A DNA stretch of 64,000 nt from Perilla frutescens (Eukaryota; Streptophyta; Magnoliopsida; Lamiales; Lamiaceae), in contig BRKX01000011.1 of the NCBI GenBank assembly GCA_026008535.1, positions 43,508,183 to 43,572,182 on the forward strand. The letters run 5' to 3'. Both the position numbers and the translations under genes were made by a program. The notes under the pieces were generated by a model, which saw only the letters and a program-made list of their open reading frames with translations, was not told the DNA's origin and searched no databases. Below, in pieces: positions 23,049-34,345 of this stretch. Within the stretch, counting starts at the first letter, position 1, and each line of letters starts with the position of its first letter.

Positions 23049-24310
23049 ATGCCGAAGCACTATCGCCCCGCCGTAAGTTCGAATTTACCATCATTCGCTG
23101 AAAGATCTCTTTGATTTCTCTTCGATTTTGTTGCGTTTATGTAATCCAGATTCCAGTCGATTCATCTTAATCGATCGTTGTTCATGCGAGTTCCCTAGAG
23201 TTTTGATTGTTCGTTGTTCTTGGATGATGATGCCGGGTAAAAATATTTTTGTTGTACTTTTCCTGTGATTTTTCACGTGATTCTCTTCGGTTCTCTACGA
23301 TTTTATTATATTTTAGATTTGTTCAATAATGTTAATTAAGCTGATTAAGTTGAACTTTTGATTTTTGAGGATCAATATATATTTTTAGCTCTGCAGATCG
23401 TGATTTCATATTTCTATGTACTTGTATCTCTCCAAATTTGTAATTACTATGTTCGTGTATCTTTGCATATTTGCTAGAATTACAAATTGTAAAAACAATT
23501 GAGATTTAGAAAAACATGTTGTCAACAAATAGTTTAGCACTATTATTAAAATGTTTAGCACTTCTGTAACCTATTTTAGCACTACTATGAACAATTTTAG
23601 CATTATTAAGCATTAACGTGATTAGTTATGTATTGATTAATGTGCAGATTGTGTTTCTTCCACTTTGGAGATTTCACTTATATTTTTTAAATTTTACACA
23701 CCTGAATGTGAACCATCTTTGAAGCCTGCATTAACCAAAATTTAGTTATACTTTTTCTGCGATTTTTTCACACGATTCTCTTCGATTTTGTTGGATAAAA
23801 TGGGCAAAAGAAATGAACTGTACTCTGCTTTTGCATTTGATTATGAAGTTAACAAGAATGATCAGTTGAGATATCTATTTTGGGTTGATCCAATATCAAG
23901 AAGGAACTTTTCGCTATTCAGAGATGTTGTGTCGTTTGATACAACATATATGACTAACAGGTTAGTCTACTTATTATTTACACGTTGTCGTTTGTTTATT
24001 TTAGCATTTGCATTTCACTGTTTTAGCACTGGAAGTTGTAATTTTAGTACTTCCATTGCCTTTTTTAGCATTATTAGTTAATGTTTGAATATTTTGGTAG
24101 GTGATAGTGTTAGCATTTGTAGTCTTTTATTTATGATGAGAAAGACATTATAATAACATATATTTGTGAATTTTTACATGGTTAAAGATATTCAATGATT
24201 TTTGCACTCTTCACAGGAAAGGACGATCATGGGAAGCTTGTGACCTTTAGGGCTGCTTTAATGTCGGGTGAGGATGTTGAATGTTATTCATGGGTTCTTC
24301 GCAAGGCTAC
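23049..24310 (+). pseudogene. FAR1/MULE transposase fragment, spliced and truncated
   Basis: Two exons can be joined. The first runs from about 23788 to 23960 and contains YLFWVDPISRRNFSLF and DVVSFDTTYMTNR. A clean intron (GTTAGT at 23961 to AAAG at 24187) follows, and then the codon-completing exon gives YSMIFALFTGKDDHGK and EDVECYSWVLR. This is the core of the MULE transposase domain shared with FAR1/FHY3 proteins, including the first catalytic Asp region (FDTTY). A short possible first exon (MPKHYRPA, 23049-23072) ends at GTAAGT. After about 24300 the homology stops. The FAR1 DNA-binding part and the SWIM zinc finger are absent. The element is therefore non-autonomous. Confidence 0.7.
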
Positions 24311-25390
24311 GATGATGCTAATAGGCATAACTGATATTTCTTTAAGGACTTGCAAGAAACCTTTAAGGACCTATAAGAAGTGTGGGAATAAATGCTATCA
24401 TAATTCTAGGAATTATGGAAAGAATTATATACATTTTTTTTGTACTTTTTCATACTGATTTTTTATTAATGATAGTAATATTCTTTCCTATAATGCTAAT
24501 AGGCATAACCGATATTTCTTTTTTCACATTGCTAATAAATATTTTGATAATGCTAATTTTACTGTCTATGGTGCTAATATAGTTCGTTATACTGCTAATA
24601 AGACGTTTACTTTTAATGAGAATGAATTACATTTAGTTATTAACAATATTATGAGGTTATATGTTTACTTTAATGATAATATGTTTCAATTACTACAAAA
24701 TATTAATTTTGTATAATGTTAATATATATACTGCTTATATTCCATTTTATGTGTGAAAGATAAGTCTAAAATGAGAGATAACTGTGCTAAAATTGTAAAA
24801 TAATAGTGCTTAAAAATAAGTGGGAGTAGGATTAGGGAGAAAATGACATTTTTTTATACTAATGCTAAAACACTAGTCATGCTAAAGAGGATTCGTGTTA
24901 GTGCTAAAATAAGTCATGACAATGCTAAAATAAGTCATGAGAATGCTAAAATAAAAAATCACAAATTCAACATGTAACCGTGTTTGTTCATGGGTTTTTT
25001 AAAATGCCGATGATATTTTTCATGTTAATGCTAAAACAAGTGTCACGCTAAACAGCGGTCGTGTTAGTTCTAAAATAAGTTATGATAAAACTAAAACAAG
25101 TCATTACAATGATAAAATAGGAAATTACAATTGACCAACGTGTAACAATGTTTGTTTATAGATTTTTTACAATGCGGATGATATTTTTTTATGATAATGT
25201 TGAGACAAGACTCATGCTAAAATATGTCATGACAATGCTAAAATAAAAAATCATAATTTTTTAACTTGTAACAGTGTTTGTTCATGGATTTTTTGAAATG
25301 CGGACGTCATTTTTCATGCCAATGCTAACACAAATGTCATGCTAAAATAAGTCATGACAATGCTAAAATAGAAAATGATAATGCTAAAAT
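24310..25390 (+). repeat. TGCTAAAA-rich subterminal tandem array of the MULE
   Basis: From about 24830 a unit of ~120-165 bp is repeated about four times. Repeats begin near TGTAAC at 24973, 25141 and 25267, each with TTTGTT(C/T)AT, AATGC(C/G)G, then AATGCTAAAATAAGTCATGA words. The 24480-24620 part uses TGCTAATA instead. The array runs up to the right inverted repeat. Confidence 0.75.
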
Positions 25391-25440
25391 ACGGTTTACG
25401 CTTTTACCCTCGTTGAGTTTCAGGGGCAGTGAAGTTAGGA

Positions 25441-25538
25441 TTTATTACAATTACGCCCCCGCGTTTTTTTAAGTTTGGAACAGAACTTGGCCGTCCAAAT
25501 AAGCGAGATCTGTGGCTAAAATTGGTTCTCGGTTCTCA
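25441..25538 (-). repeat. Right terminal inverted repeat of the MULE
   Basis: Inverted partner of 22759-22855. It begins (reverse complement) TGAGAACCGAGAACC and runs inward to GTAATTGTAATA. Confidence 0.85.
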
Positions 25539-25553
25539 CCTAAAGTGTGGTTC

Positions 25554-25955
25554 TTTCTGGAACCCAACCCTATATATATATACATATATATACGGACATA
25601 TATATTATATAGTATAGTAAGAGTCTCAATCAACTCGAATATTTTGCTGTATTCCCATTTATATGTAGTTTGTAAAATTATTGACACGTACATATGTATA
25701 CCAAATTTTGTAATAAGAGGTCTCGAGTTTTGAGACCATATATATATATATATATAGATGAACTATAGAATGTGTTTAGCCCATCTAAAATCTTAACTTG
25801 GGTCTTTAATTTTATTTTACGTAATATTTATCCTAGCTCTATACACACAAACATATGAGTGCGCGCGCGCACACATATATATTAACACAAATGTAAGCTA
25901 TGCATGATGCATATAATAAAACAATAAATCATTATTAAACAATAAATTATTTTAT
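25554..25955. other. AT-rich stretch between two mobile elements
   Basis: TA-repeat tracts lie near 25572-25590 and 25738-25757, and an alternating GCGC/ACAC tract near 25859-25875. No gene was seen. Confidence 0.6.
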
Positions 25956-25960
25956 CTAAC
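25956..25960. other. Left target-site duplication CTAAC of the gypsy element
   Basis: The 5-mer CTAAC precedes the TG of the 5' LTR. The same 5-mer follows the CA of the 3' LTR at 31604-31608. Retroviral-type integrases make such 5-bp duplications. Confidence 0.85.
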
Positions 25961-26611
25961 TGTCATTGAAAAATCAAGCAAAAATCAGTTCTTTGGGAAA
26001 ATACTGAAGCGGGCGCGATTACCTGGGAAGATTCAAAATTTTTGGCCCAAATCTATGGAAAGACTGATCCTTGCGGACAAGGATCCTTGAATGGAAGGGT
26101 TAATGTCATGGACCTGAGTGGATTCAGAGGATTGTGGGCTAGGGTTCGTGAAGGGAATGAAAGATCGAATCTTGAATTGGGTAATTTGGTGATCGATGAT
26201 GTTGAATCTGTGAGTAAAGGAGCATCTGGGTCGGGTCAAGCATCGGATCAGGAGTGATGGGCTGTTGGTAGCATTTGAAGGCTTGGCTTTCTCATTTTAA
26301 TTTAAAGGCCCAAGTACCGGCCCATTTATCTTTATTTAATATTTTAGTTTTAGCATATGCTTTAGGGTTTCAATCTTTACTTTATGTAGTATTATAAATA
26401 CCTATTTCTCGGTTGTAATCAGCAAGGAATGAAAAACATCTATTTCCTTCCCAATTTCTCTATTCTCCCTCACCCTTTCTCTAAAAACTTCCCCCATTTC
26501 TTGTGATCAAGTTTACATTTTGATAACTCCAAAATACAACCAACACCCTAGAATCAACTATATTACATCATTAATTACAATATAAACATAGAAATACATC
26601 CGTTCGCTACA
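25961..26611 (+). repeat. 5' LTR of the gypsy element
   Basis: It runs from TGTCATTGAAAAATC to ..CGTTCGCTACA, 651 bp. Near 26391-26405 GTATTATAAATACC supplies a TATA box (matched at 31380-31395 in the 3' copy). Its first ~90 bp are pol coding sequence in origin (WENTEAGAITWEDSKFLAQ). Confidence 0.92.
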
Positions 26612-26628
26612 TTTGGTATCTCAGAGCC
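26612..26628 (+). other. Primer-binding site (initiator tRNA-Met type)
   Basis: TTTGGTATCTCAGAGCC directly follows the LTR. It is the plant TGGTATCAGAGCC site with two extra bases (TC). Confidence 0.75.
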
Positions 26629-26639
26629 ACAATCTTGAC

Positions 26640-27596
26640 ATGGCAAATGGAACTAGATTGCATGAGCTGCAAGAACACCAAAAAGAGTTAGATCGAGTAT
26701 TAAAGGCTGAAGCATTAAAGAGAGAGTCTGCAGAATTAAAGATGCAAGAACAAATCTCCAAGTCTAACGAAAAATTGAAAGGATTTGTACAAGGGGCTAA
26801 CAGTAAATTTGACAATTTGGCTAATACCTTGGGGTCTATTCAACTACAGCTATCAAATCTGGACAAAGGGAAAGGCACAGCTACTGGAAATTCCATCCTT
26901 GGCAGCCCTTATTCAAGTATCCAAAGTGACACTGGGCAGCCTAAACCTCAACAGGTTGTTGCTAGTAGGGAATGGGCTGATTCAGGTAAACACTCATCTT
27001 CCCACTTCCCCAAACTAGATTTTCCCAGATTTGATGGGGATCAACCTAGGGCTTGGATTTTAAAGTGTCAAAGTTATTTTAGGGTGGTTCCTAATGTGCC
27101 TGATGACCAGAAAGTAACCTTTGCTACTGATATATCATGGGAGCAGTTTTTAGATATGGTTTCAGCCAGATTTGAGGAGATCAATGATGCAAAAATCATT
27201 GATGAATTCAACAAACTTAAGCATGTGGGTTCCTACACTGAATATGTGGACAAGTTTGAAGAGCTTAGGGCTTGTATGTTGATGTTGAGCAAGGGTCGGT
27301 TCTCTGAGGATTACTTTATAGCAAACTTCATCAGTGGATTAGGTGAAGAAATTCAGCCTCTAATCCACATGTTTAAACCTACAACACTTAAACATGCCAT
27401 TGAGTTGGGACATCAACATATATTAAATCTGGAGGCTATGGTAAAGAAGTTTAAGGGCAGCACTAAACCTAATTCCATGGGAGCAAGGAGGGAAATGCCT
27501 ACCAATTCCTATAATCAAAAGGCACCCACTGTTTCAGCCAAGCCTCCCTTCAAACTACTCACTGCAGCTGAGATGGCTGCTAGGAGGGAGAAATGA
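26640..27596 (+). pseudogene. gag: gag of the gypsy element, ended by a premature TGA
   Basis: The ATG at 26640 starts MANGTRLHELQEHQKELDR, a Lys/Glu-rich helical N-terminus, then a retrotransposon gag domain (PKLDFPRFDGDQPRAWILK, ISWEQFLDMVSARFEE, FISGLGEEIQPLI). The frame meets TGA at 27594-27596. The very next codons read LCYNCDETLSIGHICK, the usual zinc knuckle that follows a RREKGLCYNC-type run in this family, so the stop is a mutation inside a gag-pol frame rather than a natural end. I chose this ATG because nothing gag-like lies before it and it follows the primer site by 11 bp. Confidence 0.85.
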
Positions 27597-30500
27597 CTAT
27601 GTTATAATTGTGATGAAACGCTCTCAATAGGGCACATATGTAAAGCTAGGATTTCTTATATGATAATGAGTGAAGAAGAGGAGATGAACTATTTACAGTC
27701 TATATCTATCAGTGAAGAGGCTCCAAACAACTCAAGTCCAGAAGCAGACATGGAAGAGATACAAATGGCTCTAAACATTATATCTGGTGAAGGTGGATTC
27801 ACTACCATGATGGTGTATGGGTAGGTTGGTAATCACAAACTACACATATTAATAGACTCTGGTAGTACCCTTAGCTTCATCAAAGAAGCTACTGCTAAGG
27901 AGTTGGGATGTCAGTTGGAACCTACAAGGCCCCTATTGGTCAAGGTTGCTAATGGCAAGAGGATGGTCAGCTCCACAAGGGTTAATGGGTTTTAGTGGAA
28001 TATACAGGGTCACCAGTTCATCTACTCACCCAGAACCTTGGCTGCAGAAAATTGTGATTTAATTATAGGGGGTGACTGGCTTAAAACCTGCACACCCATA
28101 GAATTGGACTATCACAAGATGACATTGACAGTGAATTGGCTGAGAAAGAGGATCAAAATACAAGCCATAACACAAATTGAGGAGTGTCACCTGATCTCTA
28201 GCCACACCTTATATAATTTGTGCCACCAGCCAAAGCAGGTTGTAGAGGTATATATGATCAAAGTTAAGGAAGACCATCATGATCAACACAGAGAACTGAA
28301 GGGTCTATTGGAGAGTTACAAGGATGTTTTTGAAGAGCCCAGGGACCTGCCACCTGGTAGAGGTGTTGATCACCAGATATTACTCAAGCCTGGAAGCATA
28401 CCTAAGCACAGGTACCCCTATAGGGTGTCACATGACCAGAAGGCTGAGATTGAAAGAATTGTAGGGGAATTACTGGGGAGTGGCCTTATTCAAGATAGTA
28501 GGAGTCCTTTTGCCTCATCTATGTTGTTGGTAAAGAAAAATGATGGGACATGGAGGATGTGTGTGGATTATAGGTATCTTAACAGTTTAACTATTAAGCA
28601 TGACTACTTTATACCCATCATTGATGAACTCTTAGATGAGATACATCGGGCTAGATTCTTCTCAAAGATTGATTTAAGATCTGACTACTTCCAGATCCTA
28701 ATGAAACCTGAGCACATGTATCTCACTGCTTTCAGCACCTATAATGGCCACTATGAATTCCTAGTTATGCCATTTGGACTCAGTAATGCTCCAGCAACTT
28801 TCCAGTCACTGATGAATAAGGTTTTCAGACAACAACTCATGAAGACAGTACTTGTCTTCTTTGATGACATACTGGTGTATAGCCCTACATGGGAGGAACA
28901 CATGAATCACTTGCAGAAGGTTCTATCTACACTGAGGCAACACCATCTCTATGCTAAGGAAAGTAAGTGCCACTTTGAACGGGAAATGATCGAGTATCTG
29001 GGGCACATTATTTCTGCTGAGGGAGTTACTACCGATCCTACCAAGATAGAGAGCATGATAAGCTGGCCAGTCCCTACCACTCTTAAGCAACTCAGAGGAT
29101 TTCTTGGGCTTACTGGGTACTACATGAAGTTTGTGAAGGATTATAGGATCCTGAGTAGACCCCTGACTACATTGTTGAAGAAATGTGCCTTTAAATGGAC
29201 TGAGGAGGCTACCATAGCTTTTGAGGCTCTCAAGTCAGCCGTGGTATCAACTCCTATTCTAGCTTTGCCAGACTTTACACTGTCCTTCATTCTAGAGGCA
29301 GATGCCTGGGAGCTGTGTTGATCCAAAAGAGGAGGCCTCTATCTTACATGAGCAGGGCTCTAAACTCCAAGAATCAATCCCTCTCAATCTATGAGAAAGA
29401 GTTCTTGGCAGTCTTAATGGCCATTCAGAAAAAGAGGCACTATCTACAGGGGCACAAATTTATTATTAAGACTGACCAACAAGCCCTTAATCACCTCATA
29501 GATCAGAAGATAATGACTCCAATGCAGCAAAAGTGGATACCCAAACTTCTGGGATTAAATTATGAAATTCAGTATAAAAATGGCACTGAGAACAAAGCTG
29601 CAGATGCCTTTTCCAGAAGACCTCATTCTACAGAGGAGTGCAGTACTATCTCCACTACAGTTCCCACCTGGATACAGCAGATTATAGATAGCTACAAAGA
29701 GGATTCACTATATTCCTAGGTGATACACTCAAAAGGTGCAGGATAACACTACTTATACTGACTATGAACTGCTATGAGAGTTACTAAGGTACAAAGGCTG
29801 GATTATAGTTGGCAATGGTACTGACATCAAGATGCAGCTCCTACAAGAGATCCATAACTCTCCTTATGGGGGGCCACTCTGGTATATATGGAACCTACAT
29901 GAGGTTGAAAAGACTCTTCTACTGGCCACACTTAAAAGAGGATATAACTCAGTGGGTGAACAAATGCCCCACCTGTGCTATCAGCAAACCTACAGCAGGA
30001 CTCTGCCCTGGATTACTACAGCCCTTACAGATTCTTAGTCAGGCATGGACCCACATCTCTATGGATTTCATTGAAGGATTGCCTATGTCCTATAAGAAGG
30101 ATGTGATTTTGGTGATGGTTGATAGACTCACCAAATATGGGCATTTTATTCCCATCTCACATCCCTACACTGCTCAATCATTTGCTAAAGTCTACCTAGA
30201 CACAGTCTATAGGTTACATGGGCAGTCAATCAGTATAGTGACAGACAGACAAGTTTTTCACAAGTTCTTTTTGGAGGGAGCTATTCAAGCTTATGGGCAC
30301 CAGTCTGGATATGACATCCTCCTACCACCCACAGTCTGATGGGCAAACTGAACGGGTTAACCAATGCCTTGAGACCTACCTAAGGTGTATGGTTCATCTA
30401 TACCCTAAACAATGGTCAAGGTGGCTGTCCTTAGCTGAATTCTGGTATAACACCAATTGAAAGTCTACCCCTTTTGAAGCACTCTATGGCTACCCTCTTC

Positions 30501-31058
30501 CCTAGCACTCCCTACAGGCATACTTCCCAACATCAAACACAGAAGTCAAGAAGGTTTTTGTGGAAAGGTAAAAATTCCTATCTGAATTGAAGGCTAACCT
30601 ACAGGCTGCCCAAAACAGAATGAAGGTCTATGCAGACCATAAGCGTACTGAGAGGGAATTTGTGGTGGGTGACTATGTCTTCCTCAAGCTACAACCCCAC
30701 AGATAGAGCTCTGTAGCTCTTCGAAAGAACCTCAAGCTATCAGCCAGGTACTATGGTCCCTTTTGCATAACAGAAAAGATAGGAAAGGTGTCCTATCACC
30801 TTGAATTACCTGAAAGGGTGAGATCCACCTTATCTTCCATGTATCGTTGCTGAAGAAGGTACTAGGGAAGTCCATTCAACCCACTGACACTCTTCCTGCC
30901 CACAACGACGAGGGGATCTTCCTCATCCAGCCAATAGTAGTCCTCGCAGAACGAATCATACAAAGAGGGTCAGCAGAAATCAAGCAAAAGTTAGTTCTTT
31001 GGGAAAATTCTGAAGCGGGCACGTTTAAAATTTCTGGCCTTAATCTATGGAAAGACTG
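27597..31058 (+). pseudogene. pol: pol of the gypsy element, broken
   Basis: The frame continues from gag with stops at 27822 (TAG) and 27993 (TAG). The protease shows LIDSGSTLSFI near 27850. The 28038-29321 open stretch carries reverse transcriptase, including SRSPFASSMLLVKKNDGTWR, MPFGLSNAPATFQSLMN and the catalytic FFDDILVYS near 28855-28880. A deletion and frameshift at about 29305 separates it from RNase H (PLSYMSRALNSKNQSLSIYE, KTDQQALNHLI). Integrase follows in other frames after a shift near 29870: HSGIYGTY.., the first Asp in MDFIEGLP (about 30060), the second in IVTDRQVF, and the Glu in SDGQTERVNQ (about 30350). A stop interrupts WYNTN near 30460. The C-terminus runs into the 3' LTR, with a stop at 31056-31058. 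Confidence 0.88.
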
Positions 31059-31603
31059 ATCCTTGCGGACAAGGATCCTTGAATGGAAGGGGTAATGTCA
31101 TGGACCTGAGCGGATTCAGAGGATTGGGGGCTAAGGTTCGTAAAGGGAATGAAAGATCGAATCTTGAATTGGGTAATTTGGTGATCAATGATGTTAAATC
31201 TATGAGTAAAGGAGCGTCTGGGTCGGGTCAAGCATCGGATCAGGAGTGATGGGCCGTTGGCAGCGTTTGAAGGCTTGGCTTTCTCATTTTAATTTAAAGG
31301 CCCAACTACCGACCCAGTTATCTTTATTTAATATTTGAGTTTTAGCATATGCTTTAGGGTTTCAATCTTTACTTTATGCAGTACTATAAATACCTATTTC
31401 TCGGTTGTAATCAGCAAGTAATGAAAAGCATCTATTTCCTTCCCAATTTCTCTATTCTCGCTCACCCTTTCTCTAAAAACTTCCACCATTTCTTATGATC
31501 AAGTTTACATTTTGATAACTCCAAAATACAACCAACACCCTAGAATCAACTATATTACATCACTAATTACAGTATAAACATAGAAATATATATGTTCGCT
31601 ACA
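30968..31603 (+). repeat. 3' LTR of the gypsy element
   Basis: It starts GGTCAGCAGAAATCAAGC (TG has mutated to GG) and ends ..GTTCGCTACA, 636 bp. Relative to the 5' LTR it lacks about 15 bp near 31020 that encode the WED part of the chromodomain-like tail. Confidence 0.92.
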
Positions 31604-31608
31604 CTAAC
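31604..31608. other. Right target-site duplication CTAAC of the gypsy element
   Basis: Matches the 5-mer at 25956-25960 exactly. Confidence 0.85.
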
Positions 31609-31879
31609 ATTTGAAAATAAAATAATACTGTGGAAATAATATTTCAACTACATACTAACGCATGTACATATGTGTTTAACAATTTCAGCCAGATATGATA
31701 TTGTTTTTCGTGATAAATATGTTGTTTAATTTTGAAATATTAAAATTGTACAATAATGGATTAAAAATATTTTATTTGTATTGTGGATTTGGAGGTTGAG
31801 TTTTAGGTCCAAAACAATTATTGAGGCCATAAGGCCTTCCGAAATAAGAGCTTAGACGTTACACTTATGTATATATGTA

Positions 31880-32943
31880 GGGAAATTCTAAACACTGTCT
31901 TCCCCATTTTAATTTTTATATTTCTCACTATTTTATAAAATATAAATAGAAATATGATACGATTTTTTTAACCCTTAATCCCAACACCTAATATCCTATG
32001 ATAGCCCCCGATACTATAACGCCCAAGCCCTTAAACAACAAAAATAGGCATATCACATACATGAAAAAAGGTATATTGTAAAAGAAAATGGCAGTTTATT
32101 TGACCTATTAATTTATGAACCATATCCCAAATTCATAACAGTAAAGCAACCATTAACATTAAGTTTTTTGAGAAGAAAATATCAGTTCTCAGCAACCATT
32201 TTTAGCTTCTCTAAAGGACTCAGTGCCATATTGCTCGAACTAACTAATATGTGTCTTGTCATGGTCTAAGTGTCTAACGAAGAAAAAGAAAACTAATTCA
32301 TGAGTTCAACCAACATATATAAACTTGCAATATTATGTGCTTCAATTCGATCCACTCCTTTTGCTCATATATTCCTTATATTTGTTGTAACCATCGACAC
32401 TGTAGGGGCTAAGATAATGAATACTTTGGTTTCCAACGGAAATAGATTCAAATTGAATTTCTCTTCAACCCACCAAAGCAAAGAGCCGTTCGTGTATGTG
32501 GGTATATCCAACAGAAATAAACTTCTCAAGCCCCAATGATGCAGGCAACATTTCAGATATTTCAGCCGTCAATCTTGTGATATCAGATGGTCGAAAGAAA
32601 ATTGTGTGGTCGACTAAAATCTCTCAACTTCTGTTGTGAATTTTAGTGCTACAATTTTAAATACAAGAAATTTGGTTCAACAAATTATATATAGCTTCCA
32701 TATGACTACATATTGGAAGATTTTCAATCACTTTCGATTCTTGAATAGAGAATATGAAAATTTCTAATTTCTATCGATTTTGAGGAGGAACGAGAATAAT
32801 ATATTGAAAAAGGGTCGGGGCTATGATAGATTTTTAGGTATTGGAGGCTAATGAATAAAAATGTCTTATTACATTTATATTTATATTTTTTAAAATAGTG
32901 AAAGCTATAAAAAGTAAAACGGGAGCTGTGCTTAAAATTTCCC
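31880..32943. mobile_element. Non-autonomous MULE with ~140-bp inverted repeats and 9-bp duplication
   Basis: The left end begins GGGAAATTCTAAACAC. The right end, reverse-complemented, begins GGGAAATTTTAAGCAC. Similarity continues about 140 bp, through blocks such as TCACTATTTTA and CCTATGATAGCCCC (left) versus CTATCATAGCCCC (right, reverse complement). Flanking 9-mers ATATATGTA (31871-31879) and ATGTATGTA (32944-32952) match at 8 of 9 positions, as expected for Mutator-type transposition. The 1,064-bp element has no transposase. Its interior (about 32100-32650) has less-AT-rich sequence that may be a captured gene piece. The minus strand there gives a short conceptual peptide I could not identify. 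Confidence 0.8.
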
Positions 32944-32952
32944 ATGTATGTA

Positions 32953-33729
32953 TTGTCATTCTCAATTAAAATATTTATATCTAAAATCACTCGAGTTTCT
33001 GAAATTATGTAACTTAAAATGTTCGCTTTCGAATTTTATCGATTCCATTTAAATTTTACACGCACGTAGTATATATAAATTCGCAAATACTTATGTGCAC
33101 TACGTGCACATATTCTTATTTCAGGCGGGTCGGGTCCGACACGACCACTGACCTAATATATATATAAAAAAAACTCGTTCCATTCTTCTATTTTGTTGGA
33201 GATTCCACCACAATTTCTGTTGAAGGGAAGTTATCGGCGGTGCAATCCAGTTTTCTGATTTCTTCTTCAATCCGCTGCTATCAGAGGTCAAATTTGTTAT
33301 TATGTATTTTTTCATTTGGCATTTGATTTATATTCTATTCTTCAATTATTGATTATGTTTATATTTGTTGTGTTGGCAGTTTCAATGGAATAGAAGTTAT
33401 CATCTGTTCGATTGTGTTTTGCATCTTCTTCGTTAATCTGGTGCGATTACATGTTAGATTATTTATTTTCTATGGTTTTTGCTAGGCATTTTTCTTGTTT
33501 GCATTGTTGTTAGTTGATTAGTTCTTATTTGTTTATCTATAGTATCTGATAGCATGACATGAATTATTTTCAAGTGTGAGTTTTGTTGAAAAAATTGCTC
33601 GATGTTTCTGGTTGCGGTTGTCATATGCTGTCAAAGAAAATATATGAGGTTACTATTGTGATTTGAGGCTTGTTATCTCTGCAAGATGCCTGGATGTGTG
33701 AATGTGAATTATATATATCAATTTATTCA
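32953..33729. other. Intergenic stretch, possible left border of the FAR1-type element
   Basis: A GC-rich motif GGCGGGTCGGGTCCGACACG lies at 33125-33144. After it the sequence resembles 5' UTR-type DNA (33175-33300). No gene or paired inverted repeat could be proven. Confidence 0.35.
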
Positions 33730-34345
33730 TGTATAAGTACTCTTTCATACATGTAGAAGTATGAAATTTTTATGAAAATTTGAGCTGTCTAGGTATCAAT
33801 TTATACATGCATATGTATCACAAATTTATGAGAATTGGGATGTTTGAGTTTAGTATTACTTTTAGACATTTTAAGTATCACTTTATAAATGTATAAGTAT
33901 CATATGGGTTTGTCTCTGAACTATATGTACCATTCTGTGCATATATAAGTATCACAGGCATGTGAATGTGAATTATATGTATGATTTTATTCATGTATAA
34001 GTACCCTTTCATACATGTACAAATATGACAATTTTATGAAATTTGTGGTGTACGGGTATCAATTTATACATGCATAAGTATCACAGTTTTATGAAAAATG
34101 ATGTGTTTGAGTTTAATATTATTTTTAGAATTTTTAAGTATAGTTTATACATGTATAAGTAGCACATTGGTATGAAAATTGTGGTGAATTTTATGAAATT
34201 TGTGGTGTACGGGTATCAATTTATACATGCATAAGTATCACAGTTTTATGAAAAATGATGTGTTTGAGTTTAGTATTACTTTTAGAATTTTTAAGTATCA
34301 GTTTATACATGTATAAGTAGCACATTGGTATGAAAATTGTGGTGT
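33730..34345. repeat. ATACATGTATAAGTATCA minisatellite with a 157-bp tandem duplication
   Basis: The word TATACATG(T/C)ATAAGTATCA recurs, in diverged forms, near 33725, 33760, 33805, 33885, 33935, 33990, 34070, 34150, 34225 and 34300. Two larger units, 34031-34187 and 34188-34344, are nearly identical direct copies with a 157-bp period. Confidence 0.8.

Larger units (their letters stand above)
22741..25553 (+). mobile_element. Mutator-like element (MULE) with ~97-bp terminal inverted repeats
   Basis: The segment 22759-22855 and the reverse complement of 25441-25538 share long blocks, including ATTTGGACGGCCAAG and AAACTTAAAAAAA(A)CGCGG. I estimate about 80% identity over ~97 bp. Similarity continues weakly outward by ~15 bp and inward by ~40 bp. 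Long inverted repeats plus an internal FAR1/MULE transposase fragment identify a Mutator-like element of about 2.8 kb. Both flanks are TA-repeat DNA, so the expected 9-bp target duplication cannot be read. A (CT)n run (22954-22998) lies just inside the left end. Confidence 0.85.
25961..31603 (+). mobile_element. Ty3/gypsy retrotransposon (chromovirus-like), complete but degenerate
   Basis: The order is 5' LTR, primer site, gag, zinc knuckle, protease, reverse transcriptase, RNase H, integrase, C-terminal domain, 3' LTR. Reverse transcriptase before integrase defines gypsy. The element is 5,643 bp with CTAAC duplications on both sides. By eye the LTRs differ at about 35-40 of ~635 positions (~6%) plus one 15-bp indel. 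The C-terminal motif TWEDSKFLAQ, preserved in the 5' LTR, resembles the end of a chromodomain, so a chromovirus is likely. I did not fix the clade. Multiple stops and frameshifts make it inactive. Confidence 0.92.

Noticed and set aside
22845..23094. Minus-strand frames rich in Arg-Glu repeats
   Set aside because: They translate the (CT)n microsatellite inside the MULE.
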